A DNA stretch of 64,000 bases, taken from Longimicrobium sp. GTDB taxonomy: Bacteria; Gemmatimonadota; Gemmatimonadetes; Longimicrobiales; Longimicrobiaceae. The position numbers were made by a program, and so were the translations under genes. The number at the start of each line of letters is the position of its first letter. The stretch's first letter is position 1. The stretch lies in contig DASVQP010000063.1 of the NCBI GenBank assembly GCA_036389135.1, forward strand, positions 56,604 to 120,603, given 5' to 3'. Under the pieces are notes generated by a model. The model saw nothing but the letters and a program-made list of their open reading frames with translations, was not told the DNA's origin and ran no database searches. Shown here piece after piece: positions 33,617 to 42,432 of this stretch.

Positions 33617-36267
33617 TGCCCCGGCCTCCGGGGTTCGCGCTGGTGCGCGCCGTCCGCTGGCTGGTGCCGCGCCACCTGCGCGATGCATGGCTGGCGGAGT
33701 GGGAGGGCGAGCTGGCCTGGGGGTGGCAGCGCGCCGAACGCGGCGAGAACCTCTCCGCGGCACGCGCGCGGCTGCACTGGCGCGCGCTGGGAGCGTCGTC
33801 CGACGCGCTCTGGCTGTGGCGCAGACATGGAGCGACCGAGATGATCGGCTTCGACCTGCGGTACGCCGCGCGCTCGCTGCGCCGCCGCCCCGGCTTCGTG
33901 GCGGTGGTGGTGCTGACGCTGGCCCTGGGCGCGGGCGCCGCGGCGGCGGTCTTCTCACTGGTCAACGGCGTGCTGCTGCGGCCGCTCCCCTTCTCGCAGC
34001 CCGAGCGCCTGGTCGCCATCCAGGGCCGCGCCACCGGCGGCGACCCCGAGGCGGTCTCGCAGCCATCGTCGTACCTGGACTACCAGGACATGCGCGCGCA
34101 GCTTCGCGGCTTCGAGCAGCTGGCGGCGGTGCGCGGCGAGGACGTCACCCTCACCGCCCCCGGCGCGCGGCCGGCGCGGATCGGCGCGCAACTCGTCACC
34201 GCGAGCGCCTTCCCGGCCCTGGGGATGCGCCCCGTGCTCGGCCGCCCCTTCCTGGCGAGCGACGAGCGGCCCGGCGCGGAGCCGGTGGCGATGATCACGC
34301 ATGCTCTATGGCAGCGCCGCTACGGCGGGTCGCCTGCGGTGCTCGGCAGCCGCATCACGCTGGACGGCGCGCCCGCCACCGTCGTCGGCGTGCTGCCGGA
34401 CGAGGCGCGGCTCACGCCCGAGACGGAGATCTGGCTGCCGCTCGTCCCCGGCCCGGCGGAGGAGTCGCGGGCCACGCACCGCTTCACCGTGCTGGGCCGC
34501 CTGCGCCCGGGCGTCACCATCGAGCGCGCGGCGCGGGAAGCATCCGCCGTGGCGAAGCGGCTGGAGGAGCGCTACCCGTCCGAGAACGCGAAGCGCGGCG
34601 CGGCGGTCATCCCCCTGCGCGAGGCGATCGTCGCCGATGCGCGGCCGGCGCTGCTGACGCTGTTCGGCGCGGTGCTGCTGGTGCTGCTGATCGGCTGCGC
34701 GAACCTGGCGAGCCTGTTCATGGCCCGCGCCCAGTCGCGCGAGCGGGAGATGGCGGTGCGGGCCGCGCTCGGCGCGGGGCGGGCGCGGCTCACCCGGCAG
34801 TGGGTCGCGGAGAGCTTCCTGCTGGCGCTGGGCGGCGGCGCGGCGGCGCTGGCGGTGGCGTGGGTGGGGATGCGCACCCTGGTCGCCTTCGTCCCCACCG
34901 CCATCCCTCGCGCCGGCGAGATCGCGCTCGACCAGCCCGTGGCCGCCTTCCTGATCGGGGTAATGGCGGTGGCCGCCATCGGCTTCGGCGCGCTGCCGGC
35001 GCTCCAGTACCGCGACGCATCCGTATCGCTGGGCGCGCTGCGCGAGGGCGGGCGCGGCGCCACACCCGGCCGCCGGCGGCGCCGCATGCGGCAGGGGCTC
35101 GTGGTGGCCGAGGTGGCGCTCGCGACGGTGCTGGCCATCAGCGCGGCTCTGCTGGTGAAGAACCTCTGGCAGCTGGAGCGCGCGCGGCTCCCGCTGCGGC
35201 CGGACGGGGTGACGTTCGTGCAGCTCCAGCTTCCGCAGGGCCGTTACTCCGACCCGGCCAAGGTGCTCGACTTCTTCGACCGTCTGCGGCGCGAGGTCGC
35301 CGCGGCGCCGGGGGTGCGCTCGGTGTCGTTCGCTTTCGAGCACCCGGTGAGCGAGGGGTGGACCTCCAGCTTCTCGCTCGTGGGGCGCCCCGAGCCGCCC
35401 GTGGGGATGTGGCCGGAGTCGCGCATCCGGCCGGTGTCGCCCGGCTACTTCCGCACGGTGGGGCTCCCCCTGGTGCGCGGCAACGACGTCTCCGATGCGG
35501 ACCGCTTCGGCACGCCCGGCTCCGTGGTGGTGAACGAGGCGTTCGTGCGCGAGCACTTCCCCGATGGCGACGCCGTGGGCCAGACCATCAACCGCGGCCA
35601 GATGTGGTGGCCGGGGCAGCCTACGCACTTCCGCATCGTGGGCGTGGTGGCCGACGAGCCGTTCCGCGGCGTGGGCCGGCCCGCAGACCCGGCGACGTAC
35701 TATCCGCAGGCGCAGTTCCCCATGAACGACATGTGGATGGCCGTGCGCGCGGACGGCGACCCGGCCGCGCTCGCCCGCACCCTGCGCGAGCGCGTGTGGC
35801 GCGTGGACCGCGACCTCCCCGTGGAGCGCGTGCAGACGCTGGACGAGCTGCTCGGCGACGCCGTGGCCGCCTCGCGCTTCAACGCCGCGCTCCTCGCCCT
35901 CTTCGCCTGCGCGGCGCTGTGCCTGGCGGCGGTGGGGATCTACGGCGTGCTCTCGTACGGCGTGGAGCAGCGCACCGGCGAGATCGGGGTGCGGATGGCG
36001 CTCGGCGCGAGCCGCGCCCGCGTTATCCGCCAGATCGCCGCAGAGGGCGCGGCGGTGGCGACGGCGGGCGCGGCGCTGGGGCTGGTGGCGGCGTTCGCGC
36101 TGGCGGGGGTGCTGCGGTCGCTGCTGGTGGGCACCGAGGCGCAGGACCCCGTCGTCTTCGCGCTCGTCCCCACGCTCCTCGTGGCCGTCGCGATCACCGC
36201 GGCTTGGCTCCCCGCGCGCCGCGCCAGCCGCATCGATCCGGCCGGGGCGTTGCGCTGCGAGCGGTAA
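33616..36267 (+). CDS. orphan ABC transporter permease (ADOP type) with N-terminal prefix domain
   Basis: 883 residues. Residues 1-75 (MPRPPGFALVRAVRWLVPRHLRD to LGASSDALWLWRRHG) form a cytoplasmic helical prefix found in PadR-linked permeases and absent from the paralogues at 18898 and 21702. The rest is the duplicated MacB/FtsX permease: IGFDLRYAARSLRRRPGFVA, first helix AAAAVFSLVNGVLLRPLPF, periplasmic domains, and final AWLPARRASRIDPAGALRCE. ATG overlaps the PadR stop. No ATPase gene nearby. Its own regulator suggests expression is induced by a specific compound. Confidence 0.9.
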   Translation: MPRPPGFALVRAVRWLVPRHLRDAWLAEWEGELAWGWQRAERGENLSAARARLHWRALGASSDALWLWRRHGATEMIGFDLRYAARSLRRRPGFVAVVVLTLALGAGAAAAVFSLVNGVLLRPLPFSQPERLVAIQGRATGGDPEAVSQPSSYLDYQDMRAQLRGFEQLAAVRGEDVTLTAPGARPARIGAQLVTASAFPALGMRPVLGRPFLASDERPGAEPVAMITHALWQRRYGGSPAVLGSRITLDGAPATVVGVLPDEARLTPETEIWLPLVPGPAEESRATHRFTVLGRLRPGVTIERAAREASAVAKRLEERYPSENAKRGAAVIPLREAIVADARPALLTLFGAVLLVLLIGCANLASLFMARAQSREREMAVRAALGAGRARLTRQWVAESFLLALGGGAAALAVAWVGMRTLVAFVPTAIPRAGEIALDQPVAAFLIGVMAVAAIGFGALPALQYRDASVSLGALREGGRGATPGRRRRRMRQGLVVAEVALATVLAISAALLVKNLWQLERARLPLRPDGVTFVQLQLPQGRYSDPAKVLDFFDRLRREVAAAPGVRSVSFAFEHPVSEGWTSSFSLVGRPEPPVGMWPESRIRPVSPGYFRTVGLPLVRGNDVSDADRFGTPGSVVVNEAFVREHFPDGDAVGQTINRGQMWWPGQPTHFRIVGVVADEPFRGVGRPADPATYYPQAQFPMNDMWMAVRADGDPAALARTLRERVWRVDRDLPVERVQTLDELLGDAVAASRFNAALLALFACAALCLAAVGIYGVLSYGVEQRTGEIGVRMALGASRARVIRQIAAEGAAVATAGAALGLVAAFALAGVLRSLLVGTEAQDPVVFALVPTLLVAVAITAAWLPARRASRIDPAGALRCER

Positions 36268-36272
36268 TCCGC

Positions 36273-36776
36273 CTACGGCCGCAGTCGAGCCATCATGTGA
36301 GCATCCACGTACTCGCCGCCGCGGAAGCCGTATCCGACCGCGGTGCCCTCCACCTCGAAGCCGAAGTTGCGGTAGAGCCGGATCGCCGGCTCGTTGTCCA
36401 CGTAGACGGTGAGCTCGATGCGGCGCACGTTCAGCCAGTTGTCCGCGAGGTCGACCGCGGCGGCCACGAGCGCGGTCCCGACTCCGCGCCCCGCCCACGC
36501 GTCGTGCACCGTCATCCCGAGTAAAGCCGCGTGGCGCCTGCGTGGCTTCGACGGGTTGCCGTGCAGCCCCAGCATCCCCACCACCTTTCCATCCACGACC
36601 GCCACGAGGTTGTACGCCCCCTCCGGCGGCCGCTCCAGCCGACCCCGCCAATCCTCCAGGCTGGGAAACGGGAGCTGCATCGTCCCCCATACGGCGCCCG
36701 GATTCGTAAAGATCTCATGGATCTCCGCCGCGTCCCCCGGCTCCGCCCGCCTGATCCTGATCTCCGTCTCGCTCAT
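36273..36776 (-). CDS. GNAT-family N-acetyltransferase
   Basis: 167 residues. The acetyl-CoA site is visible in MTVHDAWAGRGVGTALVAAAV (the RxGxG/A motif), and the C-terminal NEPAIRLYRNFGFEVEG strand-helix is typical of GNAT motif B. Substrate unknown: the RimI/PhnO-like set acetylates amines of small molecules or proteins. Its stop is five bases from the stop of the ABC permease on the other strand. ATG 36776 follows GGGCGACGA. Confidence 0.85.
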   Translation of the reverse strand: MSETEIRIRRAEPGDAAEIHEIFTNPGAVWGTMQLPFPSLEDWRGRLERPPEGAYNLVAVVDGKVVGMLGLHGNPSKPRRRHAALLGMTVHDAWAGRGVGTALVAAAVDLADNWLNVRRIELTVYVDNEPAIRLYRNFGFEVEGTAVGYGFRGGEYVDAHMMARLRP

Positions 36777-37012
36777 TCGTCGCCCGTCGCGGGTGGTACG
36801 CTGGATCGTCCTCCAGTTTCGTGGCGGATTCACGCGACAGCAAGCCCAACGCGGAGTCGTGGCAAGATTCGCGTAACGCTTCGCTCAGGATGCCAAGATG
36901 GTGGAAGCGCCCCGGGTTCTCTCTGCCACCCTGGAACTTGGACGATGGCGGGCCTACCTTACGCGCGCCGATCGAGATGCGCGTCCCGGTATCCCCACTC
37001 CGACAATCCCAC

Positions 37013-37549
37013 ATGAGAACAGTTCTACTCGCCTGTCTTTTGAGCCTCACACTATCGGCCGCTCACGCGCAGGACACCGCCAGGCTGGTACAGCGAACCG
37101 CGCTCGCGGGCAAAGTCTCCCTTCTCGTCCCTGAAGAATTCGGTCCGCTGAAGCCGGAGATCATGGACGTCAAGTACCGCCGGGGCGGACGGCCGGCCGA
37201 GGTGCTCAGCAACGAGCCGGGGACGATCAACATCGCGTTCGGACACTCGCAGATTGCCATCCCCCCGGCCCAGATCCGGGAGGCATACCCGGTAATGGAG
37301 CGGCAAATCAAGGCCACTTACCCCATGGCTCGCTGGAACCGGAGCGAGCTCGTGGAGCGGGATGGACGACACTACATTCTGCTGGACTTCTGGGCCCCGG
37401 CGGCCGACACGGAGATACGCAACATCATGCTGGGCACCTCGGTCAGCGGAAGGTTCCTCCTGGTGAGCTTCAACGTTACCCGGGACCTCGAGGCGGAGTG
37501 GGGAGCGATCGGTGAACGGATCATGAACTCGGTGCGGGTGATAGAGTAG
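37013..37549 (+). CDS. secreted protein of unknown function (DcrB-like)
   Basis: 178 residues. Signal MRTVLLACLLSLTLSAAHA, cut before QDT. The body contains VSLLVPEEFGPL and a long stretch ending LVSFNVTRDLEAEWGAIGERIMNSVRV, which resembles the DcrB/DUF1795 fold in which a small alpha/beta domain sits at the outer face of the membrane. Function not known. ATG 37013 chosen from the signal; the 236-base gap before it has a fragment (about 36870-36896) of the CTCAGGATG repeat. Confidence 0.5.
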   Translation: MRTVLLACLLSLTLSAAHAQDTARLVQRTALAGKVSLLVPEEFGPLKPEIMDVKYRRGGRPAEVLSNEPGTINIAFGHSQIAIPPAQIREAYPVMERQIKATYPMARWNRSELVERDGRHYILLDFWAPAADTEIRNIMLGTSVSGRFLLVSFNVTRDLEAEWGAIGERIMNSVRVIE

Positions 37550-37570
37550 GCTCCTCCGAGCCCGCGAAAG

Positions 37571-39640
37571 CTACTCGCCCGGGATCGCCCGCTTCGCCAC
37601 CTCGGCGGCGAGGCGCGTGGGGCGCTCGCCGCCGGGGCCGCCCTGGCGAAGGTAGGTGAGCACGGTGTAGCGCGCCCGCCCCGCCGGGTCGAAGACGAGC
37701 CCCGCGAACCATCCGTCCCGCGAGCCCGTCGTGCCGGTCTTGCCGCCGAGGCGCCAGGCGCCGGGCTGCGTGCCGGCCGCCGCCCGCGCCGTCCCCGCCT
37801 CCACCGTGCGCAGCATCGCCCGCTGCAGCTTGGCGGCGGTCGAGGCCTCCATCACCCGCACCGCGTCGCCGCTGCCGACGAGCGCGGCCTCGATGGTCGG
37901 CGCGCGCATGACGCCGCCGTTGCCCACCGCCTGCAGGAAGCGCGAGAAGTGGAGCGGGGTGACGCGCGCGGCTTCCCTGCCCAGCGCCAGGTCCGCCATC
38001 GTCGCCGCACCGCCTACGTGGACGGTCGCCGCCAGCGGGGCCATCGCGCGGCGGAAGCCGGGGGAGGAGCTCGCCCAGAACGACGGGTCCGCCGCCTCAC
38101 GCGCGTCCGGCCCCGCCACGGGGAAGCCCATGCGGCCGAGCTGCGCCGCGAGCCGGTCCGTCCCCCCGTCGCGGCTCAGACGCAGCGCCATCTCCACCGC
38201 CGCCGTGTTGCACGAGTAGACGAGCATCTCCTCCGGCGCGCGGATACGTCCACCGGGAGGGCGCCCGGGGTTGGACATGCGGCGCCCCGCCACCGTCGCC
38301 GACGCCGGGCACTCGATATCGACGCTCGGCCAGCCGCGGTCCCACCACGCGGCGGCGATGGCCAGCTTCCACAGCGATGCCGGGAGCGCGGCCCGCGTGA
38401 CGTCGACCGAGTCGCCGCCGGCCGCGGACTGGGTGGAGACGAGGACCGCGCCGGTAGCCACATCCTGCACGATGACGGCGCCCGCGTAGCCGGTGCCGCG
38501 CAGCAGCCCCGCCGCCTCGCGCCCCAGTCCCGCGCACAGCGTCAGCCCGGCCGGCGCCGCATCCGCGCCGCACAGGCCCGGCACCGGGCGCGGCGCATCG
38601 ACGGGAGCCGGCGAGGGGCGCGCCGCCGCCAGCGCCAGCAGAGCCGCCGCCGCCACAAGCGCGACCGGCGTGCGTCCGGCGGCATCGGTGCGGCGCGCGG
38701 GGTTGGTCAGGCGCCTCACCCGCGCCACCAGCGACGCGCCCCCGGCCCCCAGCGCCAGCGCGGGCACGGGGCGGCGCGCCTCCTCCATGGCGAGCAGCGC
38801 CAGGACGTAGTCGCGCACGCTGGCCCGCTCCACCACCGCGTCGTCGCAGCAGTGCTCGCGCTCCTCGCGGATGCGCGCGGAGATCCACCACACGCCGGGA
38901 TGGTAGAAGAGGAGCGTCTCCGCGAGCCGCTGCGCCAGGTTCACGGCGTAGTCCCAGCGCCGCACGTGCGCCAGCTCGTGCAGCAGGATGAGCTCCACCT
39001 GGCGCGGAGTGAGCCCGCTCGATGCGCTGAGCGGAAGGAGGATCACGGGACGCAGCCAGCCGATCAGCGCCGGCCCACTCACGTGCGGCGAGATCCAGAG
39101 GCCGACTGCACGCGGGATACCGAGCTGCGCGCGCAGCCGGGCCAGCGCCGCGCTCCACTCCGCCGGAACCGGCAGGAGGCCGCGCCGCGCCAGCCGCCGC
39201 ACCCACAGCCATCCGCCCAGCAGGCGCAGCGAGAGGAGGAGCACGCCCACCGCCCACCCCACCGCCAGCCCCGGCACCAGCGGCTCGATGGCGATCGAGG
39301 TGCGCCGCGCCAGGCGGACGGGAGCGAGCGCCGCCTCCTCCGCCGCGTCGACGGGGCGCGCTTCCTCCTCCGCCAGCGGCATAGTCCGCCACCCTTCGCC
39401 CGAAAACTTCGCCGCCTCTGCGGGCACGCGCTGCCCGGCGCGGGCGATCCAGGCGCCGGTCGCGAGCGGCGCGGCCATCATCAGTCCCAGCGCGGCGCAC
39501 GCGGCCCAGTAGCGAAGGGCGGGCGCGGAGCGGCGCGCGGCACGGTTCACCCCCGCGAAGACGAGGGCGATCAGCGCGCCCTGCCAGAGGAAGTGGACGA
39601 GCGCCCACCCCACGACGTGCGCCCACGCCCCCGTGCTCAC
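37571..39640 (-). CDS. blaR1: BlaR1-like M56 metallopeptidase with C-terminal penicillin-binding/transpeptidase domain
   Basis: 689 residues. M56 part: helices near 10-30, 42-62, 125-148 and 325-341; HELAH at 221-225; EREHCCDD near 260-267. C-terminal domain (about 380-689) has the serine-enzyme motifs SLWK (422-425), SCN (476-478) and KTG (634-636), as in class D beta-lactamase-like BlaR1 sensors and PBPs. In BlaR1, acylation of that serine by a beta-lactam activates the zinc peptidase, which then removes BlaI. The GTG start overlaps the BlaI stop. A divergent beta-lactamase-like gene supports the resistance role. All three motifs are complete, so it may also hydrolyse or crosslink. Confidence 0.9.
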   Translation of the reverse strand: MSTGAWAHVVGWALVHFLWQGALIALVFAGVNRAARRSAPALRYWAACAALGLMMAAPLATGAWIARAGQRVPAEAAKFSGEGWRTMPLAEEEARPVDAAEEAALAPVRLARRTSIAIEPLVPGLAVGWAVGVLLLSLRLLGGWLWVRRLARRGLLPVPAEWSAALARLRAQLGIPRAVGLWISPHVSGPALIGWLRPVILLPLSASSGLTPRQVELILLHELAHVRRWDYAVNLAQRLAETLLFYHPGVWWISARIREEREHCCDDAVVERASVRDYVLALLAMEEARRPVPALALGAGGASLVARVRRLTNPARRTDAAGRTPVALVAAAALLALAAARPSPAPVDAPRPVPGLCGADAAPAGLTLCAGLGREAAGLLRGTGYAGAVIVQDVATGAVLVSTQSAAGGDSVDVTRAALPASLWKLAIAAAWWDRGWPSVDIECPASATVAGRRMSNPGRPPGGRIRAPEEMLVYSCNTAAVEMALRLSRDGGTDRLAAQLGRMGFPVAGPDAREAADPSFWASSSPGFRRAMAPLAATVHVGGAATMADLALGREAARVTPLHFSRFLQAVGNGGVMRAPTIEAALVGSGDAVRVMEASTAAKLQRAMLRTVEAGTARAAAGTQPGAWRLGGKTGTTGSRDGWFAGLVFDPAGRARYTVLTYLRQGGPGGERPTRLAAEVAKRAIPGE

Positions 39641-40026
39641 TCGCCCTCCGGGGCCGGGAGCCGCGCCACCATCCGCCGTATCTCCTCCAGCTCCGCGGGC
39701 GACGCAACCTCCGGCGAGAGCGCGTGCATCACCAGCCCCAGCGCGGAGCCGCCGAACGCCTTCTCGGTGAAGTCGGCCAGGAGCTGCCGCTGCGTCGTCT
39801 CTGGCGGCACGGCCGCGGCGTACACGTGGGTGCGCTCCCGCTCGTCGCGGATCACCAGCCCCTTGGTGTACATGATCTGCAGGAGCTTGAGCACCGTCGT
39901 GTAGCCCGTGTCCTCGCCGGGGAGCGCGTCGAGCACCTGGCGCACGGTGCTCGCGCCGCGATCCCACAGCACGCGCAGGATGCGGAGCTCGCCTTCGGTG
40001 GGGAGCGGAAGGTCCCGGCGTGGCAT
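39637..40026 (-). CDS. blaI: BlaI/MecI/CopY-family repressor
   Basis: 129 residues from ATG 40026. Winged helix with LPTEGELRILRVLWDRGAST and GYTTVLKLLQIMYTKGLV, and the regulated C-terminal region with TTQRQLLADFTEKAFGG, as in BlaI. An upstream ATG (40056) would add ten residues. The neighbouring BlaR1 gene overlaps its stop (GTGA). Sites matching TACGA-N6-TCGTA lie upstream, one before this gene and two before the beta-lactamase-like gene. Confidence 0.9.
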   Translation of the reverse strand: MPRRDLPLPTEGELRILRVLWDRGASTVRQVLDALPGEDTGYTTVLKLLQIMYTKGLVIRDERERTHVYAAAVPPETTQRQLLADFTEKAFGGSALGLVMHALSPEVASPAELEEIRRMVARLPAPEGE

Positions 40027-40080
40027 GTCGATGGGGGAGCGGGTGCATCGGCCCATACGGAGCCGCTGCGGGTACTCTAA

Positions 40081-40103
40081 TACGATGAGGTTCGTTGAGT
40101 CAA
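40081..40103 (-). promoter_or_regulatory. blaI promoter with operator-like site
   Basis: On the minus strand: -35 TTGACT (40098-40103) and, 18 bases on, TAGAGT. The site TACGA-TGAGGT-TCGTT (40081-40096) fills the spacer and matches TACGA-N6-TCGTA in all but one base. A repressor bound here would block the polymerase. Confidence 0.55.
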
Positions 40104-40150
40104 CTGGCTCGTTCTGGTCCTGATGATTCCACCACTCTAGACAATCACCC

Positions 40151-40209
40151 TTGCATCTACGAACTGAATCGTATACACTCGGGTGACAACGACTACGAAC
40201 ACATTCGTA
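40151..40209 (+). promoter_or_regulatory. beta-lactamase-like gene promoter with two TACGA-N6-TCGTA operators
   Basis: TTGCAT (40151-40156) with TATACA (40172-40177), a 15-base spacer. TACGAACTGAATCGTA (40158-40173) lies between and TACGAACACATTCGTA (40194-40209) lies downstream; start-to-start distance is 36 bases. Same arms as at 40081-40096, so the three sites are likely bound by BlaI. Confidence 0.6.
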
Positions 40210-40235
40210 CTACTCGCAACCCGGAGTAACCCCGT

Positions 40236-41162
40236 ATGAGCTTCCATCGCCCCGCGCTTTTCGTCGCCGCCCTGCTCGGCTGCGCGGCTCCCGCCCTGGC
40301 ACAAACGTCCAACCGCGCCTCACCCGCGATGGCGCAGCTACGCGCGCAGCTGGAGGCGCACGCCCGCGCGACGGGCGGAGTCGTCGGCCTGCGCGCCGTG
40401 CACCTGGAGACGGGCGAGACGGTCGGCCTGCGCCCGGCGGAGCGCTTCTTCATGTCGAGCGTCACCAAGCTGCCCGTCTCCGTGGCCGTGCTCCGCCGGG
40501 TGGACCGCGGCGAGATCCGGCTGGGCGACACCGTGGACATCCCCGCATCCGCGCTCACCCCCGGCCACAGCCCCGTTCGCGAAGCCAACCCGAACGGTAC
40601 CCGCATGACCGTCGAGGCCCTCCTGCGCAGCGCGGTCTCGGACAGCGACAACACCGCCAACGACGCGCTGCAGCGCCTGATGGGCGGACCGGCCGCGGTC
40701 ACGGCCGAGCTGGCGCGTGGCGGCATCCGGGGCGTGCGCGTGGACCGTCCCTACACGCGCCTCAACCGCGAGCTGCAAGACCGCCTGCGCACGAACGATC
40801 CACGCGACACCATGACGCCGGACGGGGCGGTGGCGCTCCTCCGCGCCATCTGGGTCGGGCGGCTGCTCTCCCCCGCCAGCCGCCAGCGCCTCGTCGGCTG
40901 GATGACCCGCGGCCAGAACCCCGCGGACCGCATCGTCGCCGGAGTCCCCGCGGGCACGACGGTGGCGCACAAGACCGGCACCTGGGGAGGCGGAGGCGTC
41001 ATCGGGGCAATCAACGACATCGGCATCATTACCCTTCCCGGCGGCCGGGGCCACGTGCTCCTGGCGATCTTCGTTCGCAACCCATCGGGCCCCAGGGCCA
41101 GGGTGGCGCCCCACGTGGCGGCCATGGCGCGCACCGTCTACGGGCACTGGGCGCGGCGCTGA
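40236..41162 (+). CDS. class A beta-lactamase-like serine hydrolase lacking the usual Glu166
   Basis: 308 residues with signal MSFHRPALFVAALLGCAAPALA. Class A motifs: SVTK at 75-78, SDN at 137-139, KTG at 246-248. The omega loop reads VDRPYTRLN where class A enzymes have LDRWEPELN, so the position of the deacylating Glu166 is Tyr173; Asn170 and the downstream RD (DPRDT) are kept. Without Glu166, class A enzymes usually trap the acyl intermediate. Regulation by adjacent BlaI/BlaR1 points to beta-lactam response all the same. Possible roles: a beta-lactam-binding protein, a different deacylation base, or another hydrolase. The alignment is by eye. Confidence 0.85.
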   Translation: MSFHRPALFVAALLGCAAPALAQTSNRASPAMAQLRAQLEAHARATGGVVGLRAVHLETGETVGLRPAERFFMSSVTKLPVSVAVLRRVDRGEIRLGDTVDIPASALTPGHSPVREANPNGTRMTVEALLRSAVSDSDNTANDALQRLMGGPAAVTAELARGGIRGVRVDRPYTRLNRELQDRLRTNDPRDTMTPDGAVALLRAIWVGRLLSPASRQRLVGWMTRGQNPADRIVAGVPAGTTVAHKTGTWGGGGVIGAINDIGIITLPGGRGHVLLAIFVRNPSGPRARVAPHVAAMARTVYGHWARR

Positions 41163-41269
41163 TCCTCATCGGGGGCTTCTGGACGGCCCGGCTGAACGCC
41201 GCTATGCTGAGGGTGGGTGCATCGCGCGCCCGCCCCGCAGCATCATCCCGCCCCTGCCCCCGCCGCGCC

Positions 41270-42031
41270 ATGACCCGCACACGCACACCGCTCCTCCTCT
41301 GCCTTGCGCTGCTGGCGCTCCCCGCCGCCGTGCACGGCCAGGCGCGCCTCGACGTGACGGTGCTGGACTCGTCGGGAGCGCCGGTCGCGAACGCGCGCGT
41401 GGAGATCGCCGGCGTCAGACAGGTCGTGACCACGACCGACCGAGGAGTCGGCCGCATCGACCGGGTGCCCGCCGGAAACCGGATCGTGTCCGCGTCGCGC
41501 ATCGGCTACACCGCGGCGCGGGTGGCGGTGGAGTTCCGCGCGGGCGAAACGGTGGCGCGCACCATCACCCTCAAGGCCGAACCGGTGGCGCTCGCCGGCG
41601 TGGCGGGGACCGCCGCGCGCAACGACCGGACGCTGGCGCGGCACGGCTTCTACGACAGGCAGCGGGCCGGCCAGGGCGCCTTCATGACCGGCGAGAGCAT
41701 CGACCGCATCCACCCGGTACGGACCGTCGACCTCTTTCGGCGCATGCGCGGCTTCTCGGTGAGCATGGACCGGCGCGGCTACTACGTGGTCGCCCCGTCC
41801 CGCGGCCCCGCCAGCGTAAGCATCCCCTGCAACGGCCCTCTGGTCTTCCTGGACGGCATCCTCGTCCCCGCGCGCGCCAGCTCGCGGGAGGACATGCTTT
41901 CCTTTGTGAACCCGGAAAGCATCGCGGGGATCGAGGCGTACCCCAGCCCCGCCACCGTCCCCGCCCAGTACAACATCACCGGTGCCGCCTGCGGCGTCGT
42001 CCTGCTGTGGACGAAGACCGGCCCCTCCTGA
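41270..42031 (+). CDS. secreted carboxypeptidase-regulatory domain protein with plug-like tail
   Basis: 253 residues. Signal MTRTRTPLLLCLALLALPAAVHG. Residues 25-110 are a CarboxypepD_reg sandwich (LDVTVLDSSGAPVANARVEI, TDRGVGRIDRVPAGNRIV). The remainder with SIPCNGPLVFLDGILVPA and ESIAGIEAYPSPATVPAQYN resembles the TonB-receptor plug pattern, in which a name-like strand is followed by GIEAY. No barrel follows, so it is a stand-alone module or remnant. ATG 41270 is the signal start. Follows the beta-lactamase-like gene at 107 bases. Confidence 0.7.
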   Translation: MTRTRTPLLLCLALLALPAAVHGQARLDVTVLDSSGAPVANARVEIAGVRQVVTTTDRGVGRIDRVPAGNRIVSASRIGYTAARVAVEFRAGETVARTITLKAEPVALAGVAGTAARNDRTLARHGFYDRQRAGQGAFMTGESIDRIHPVRTVDLFRRMRGFSVSMDRRGYYVVAPSRGPASVSIPCNGPLVFLDGILVPARASSREDMLSFVNPESIAGIEAYPSPATVPAQYNITGAACGVVLLWTKTGPS

Positions 42032-42432
42032 CCCGCCGCCGTGCCCGACACTGCACCGCTCTCCCCGCCGTTCCACCCGGCGCCTCGGCGATTGCTGGAC
42101 CAGCGATGAATACTTAATTTAGACACAAATCCTACCCAACTGCGTTTGTCCTGCCGAAAGCTGATCCAATGAAGATCACGATCGGCGGATAACCCTTTCG
42201 ATCTCCCCTGGGGAACTCTTAGGGAGGGTGTTCCCTCTCTTTGGGGCGTTGCTCCTCGACCCTCACCCGCTCAGACCCGCCGCAGCATTCGAAGGCGTCC
42301 TCTGCGGGGCACCACAGGCTCGTGTGTGGCTCGCAAGCACTTGGCCGTCCTCTTTACGGGGTGGCGAACAGACGCCCGCTTACTCGTGCCTTTCTCGAGA
42401 CCCGCCTTCCCCCAAAACCTGGGACACTCGCA
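42032..42432. other. Intergenic region, no feature recognised
   Basis: About 400 bases before the S8 protease. Less GC-rich around 42105-42140 (TACTTAATTTAGACACAAAT), which may hold a promoter, but no convincing -35/-10 pair. No repeat family, hairpin or gene was seen. Confidence 0.5.

Noticed and set aside
42090..42140. Promoter before the S8 protease (TTGCTG...TAATTT)
   Set aside because: Spacing is right, but only three of six bases match at each box; too weak to report.
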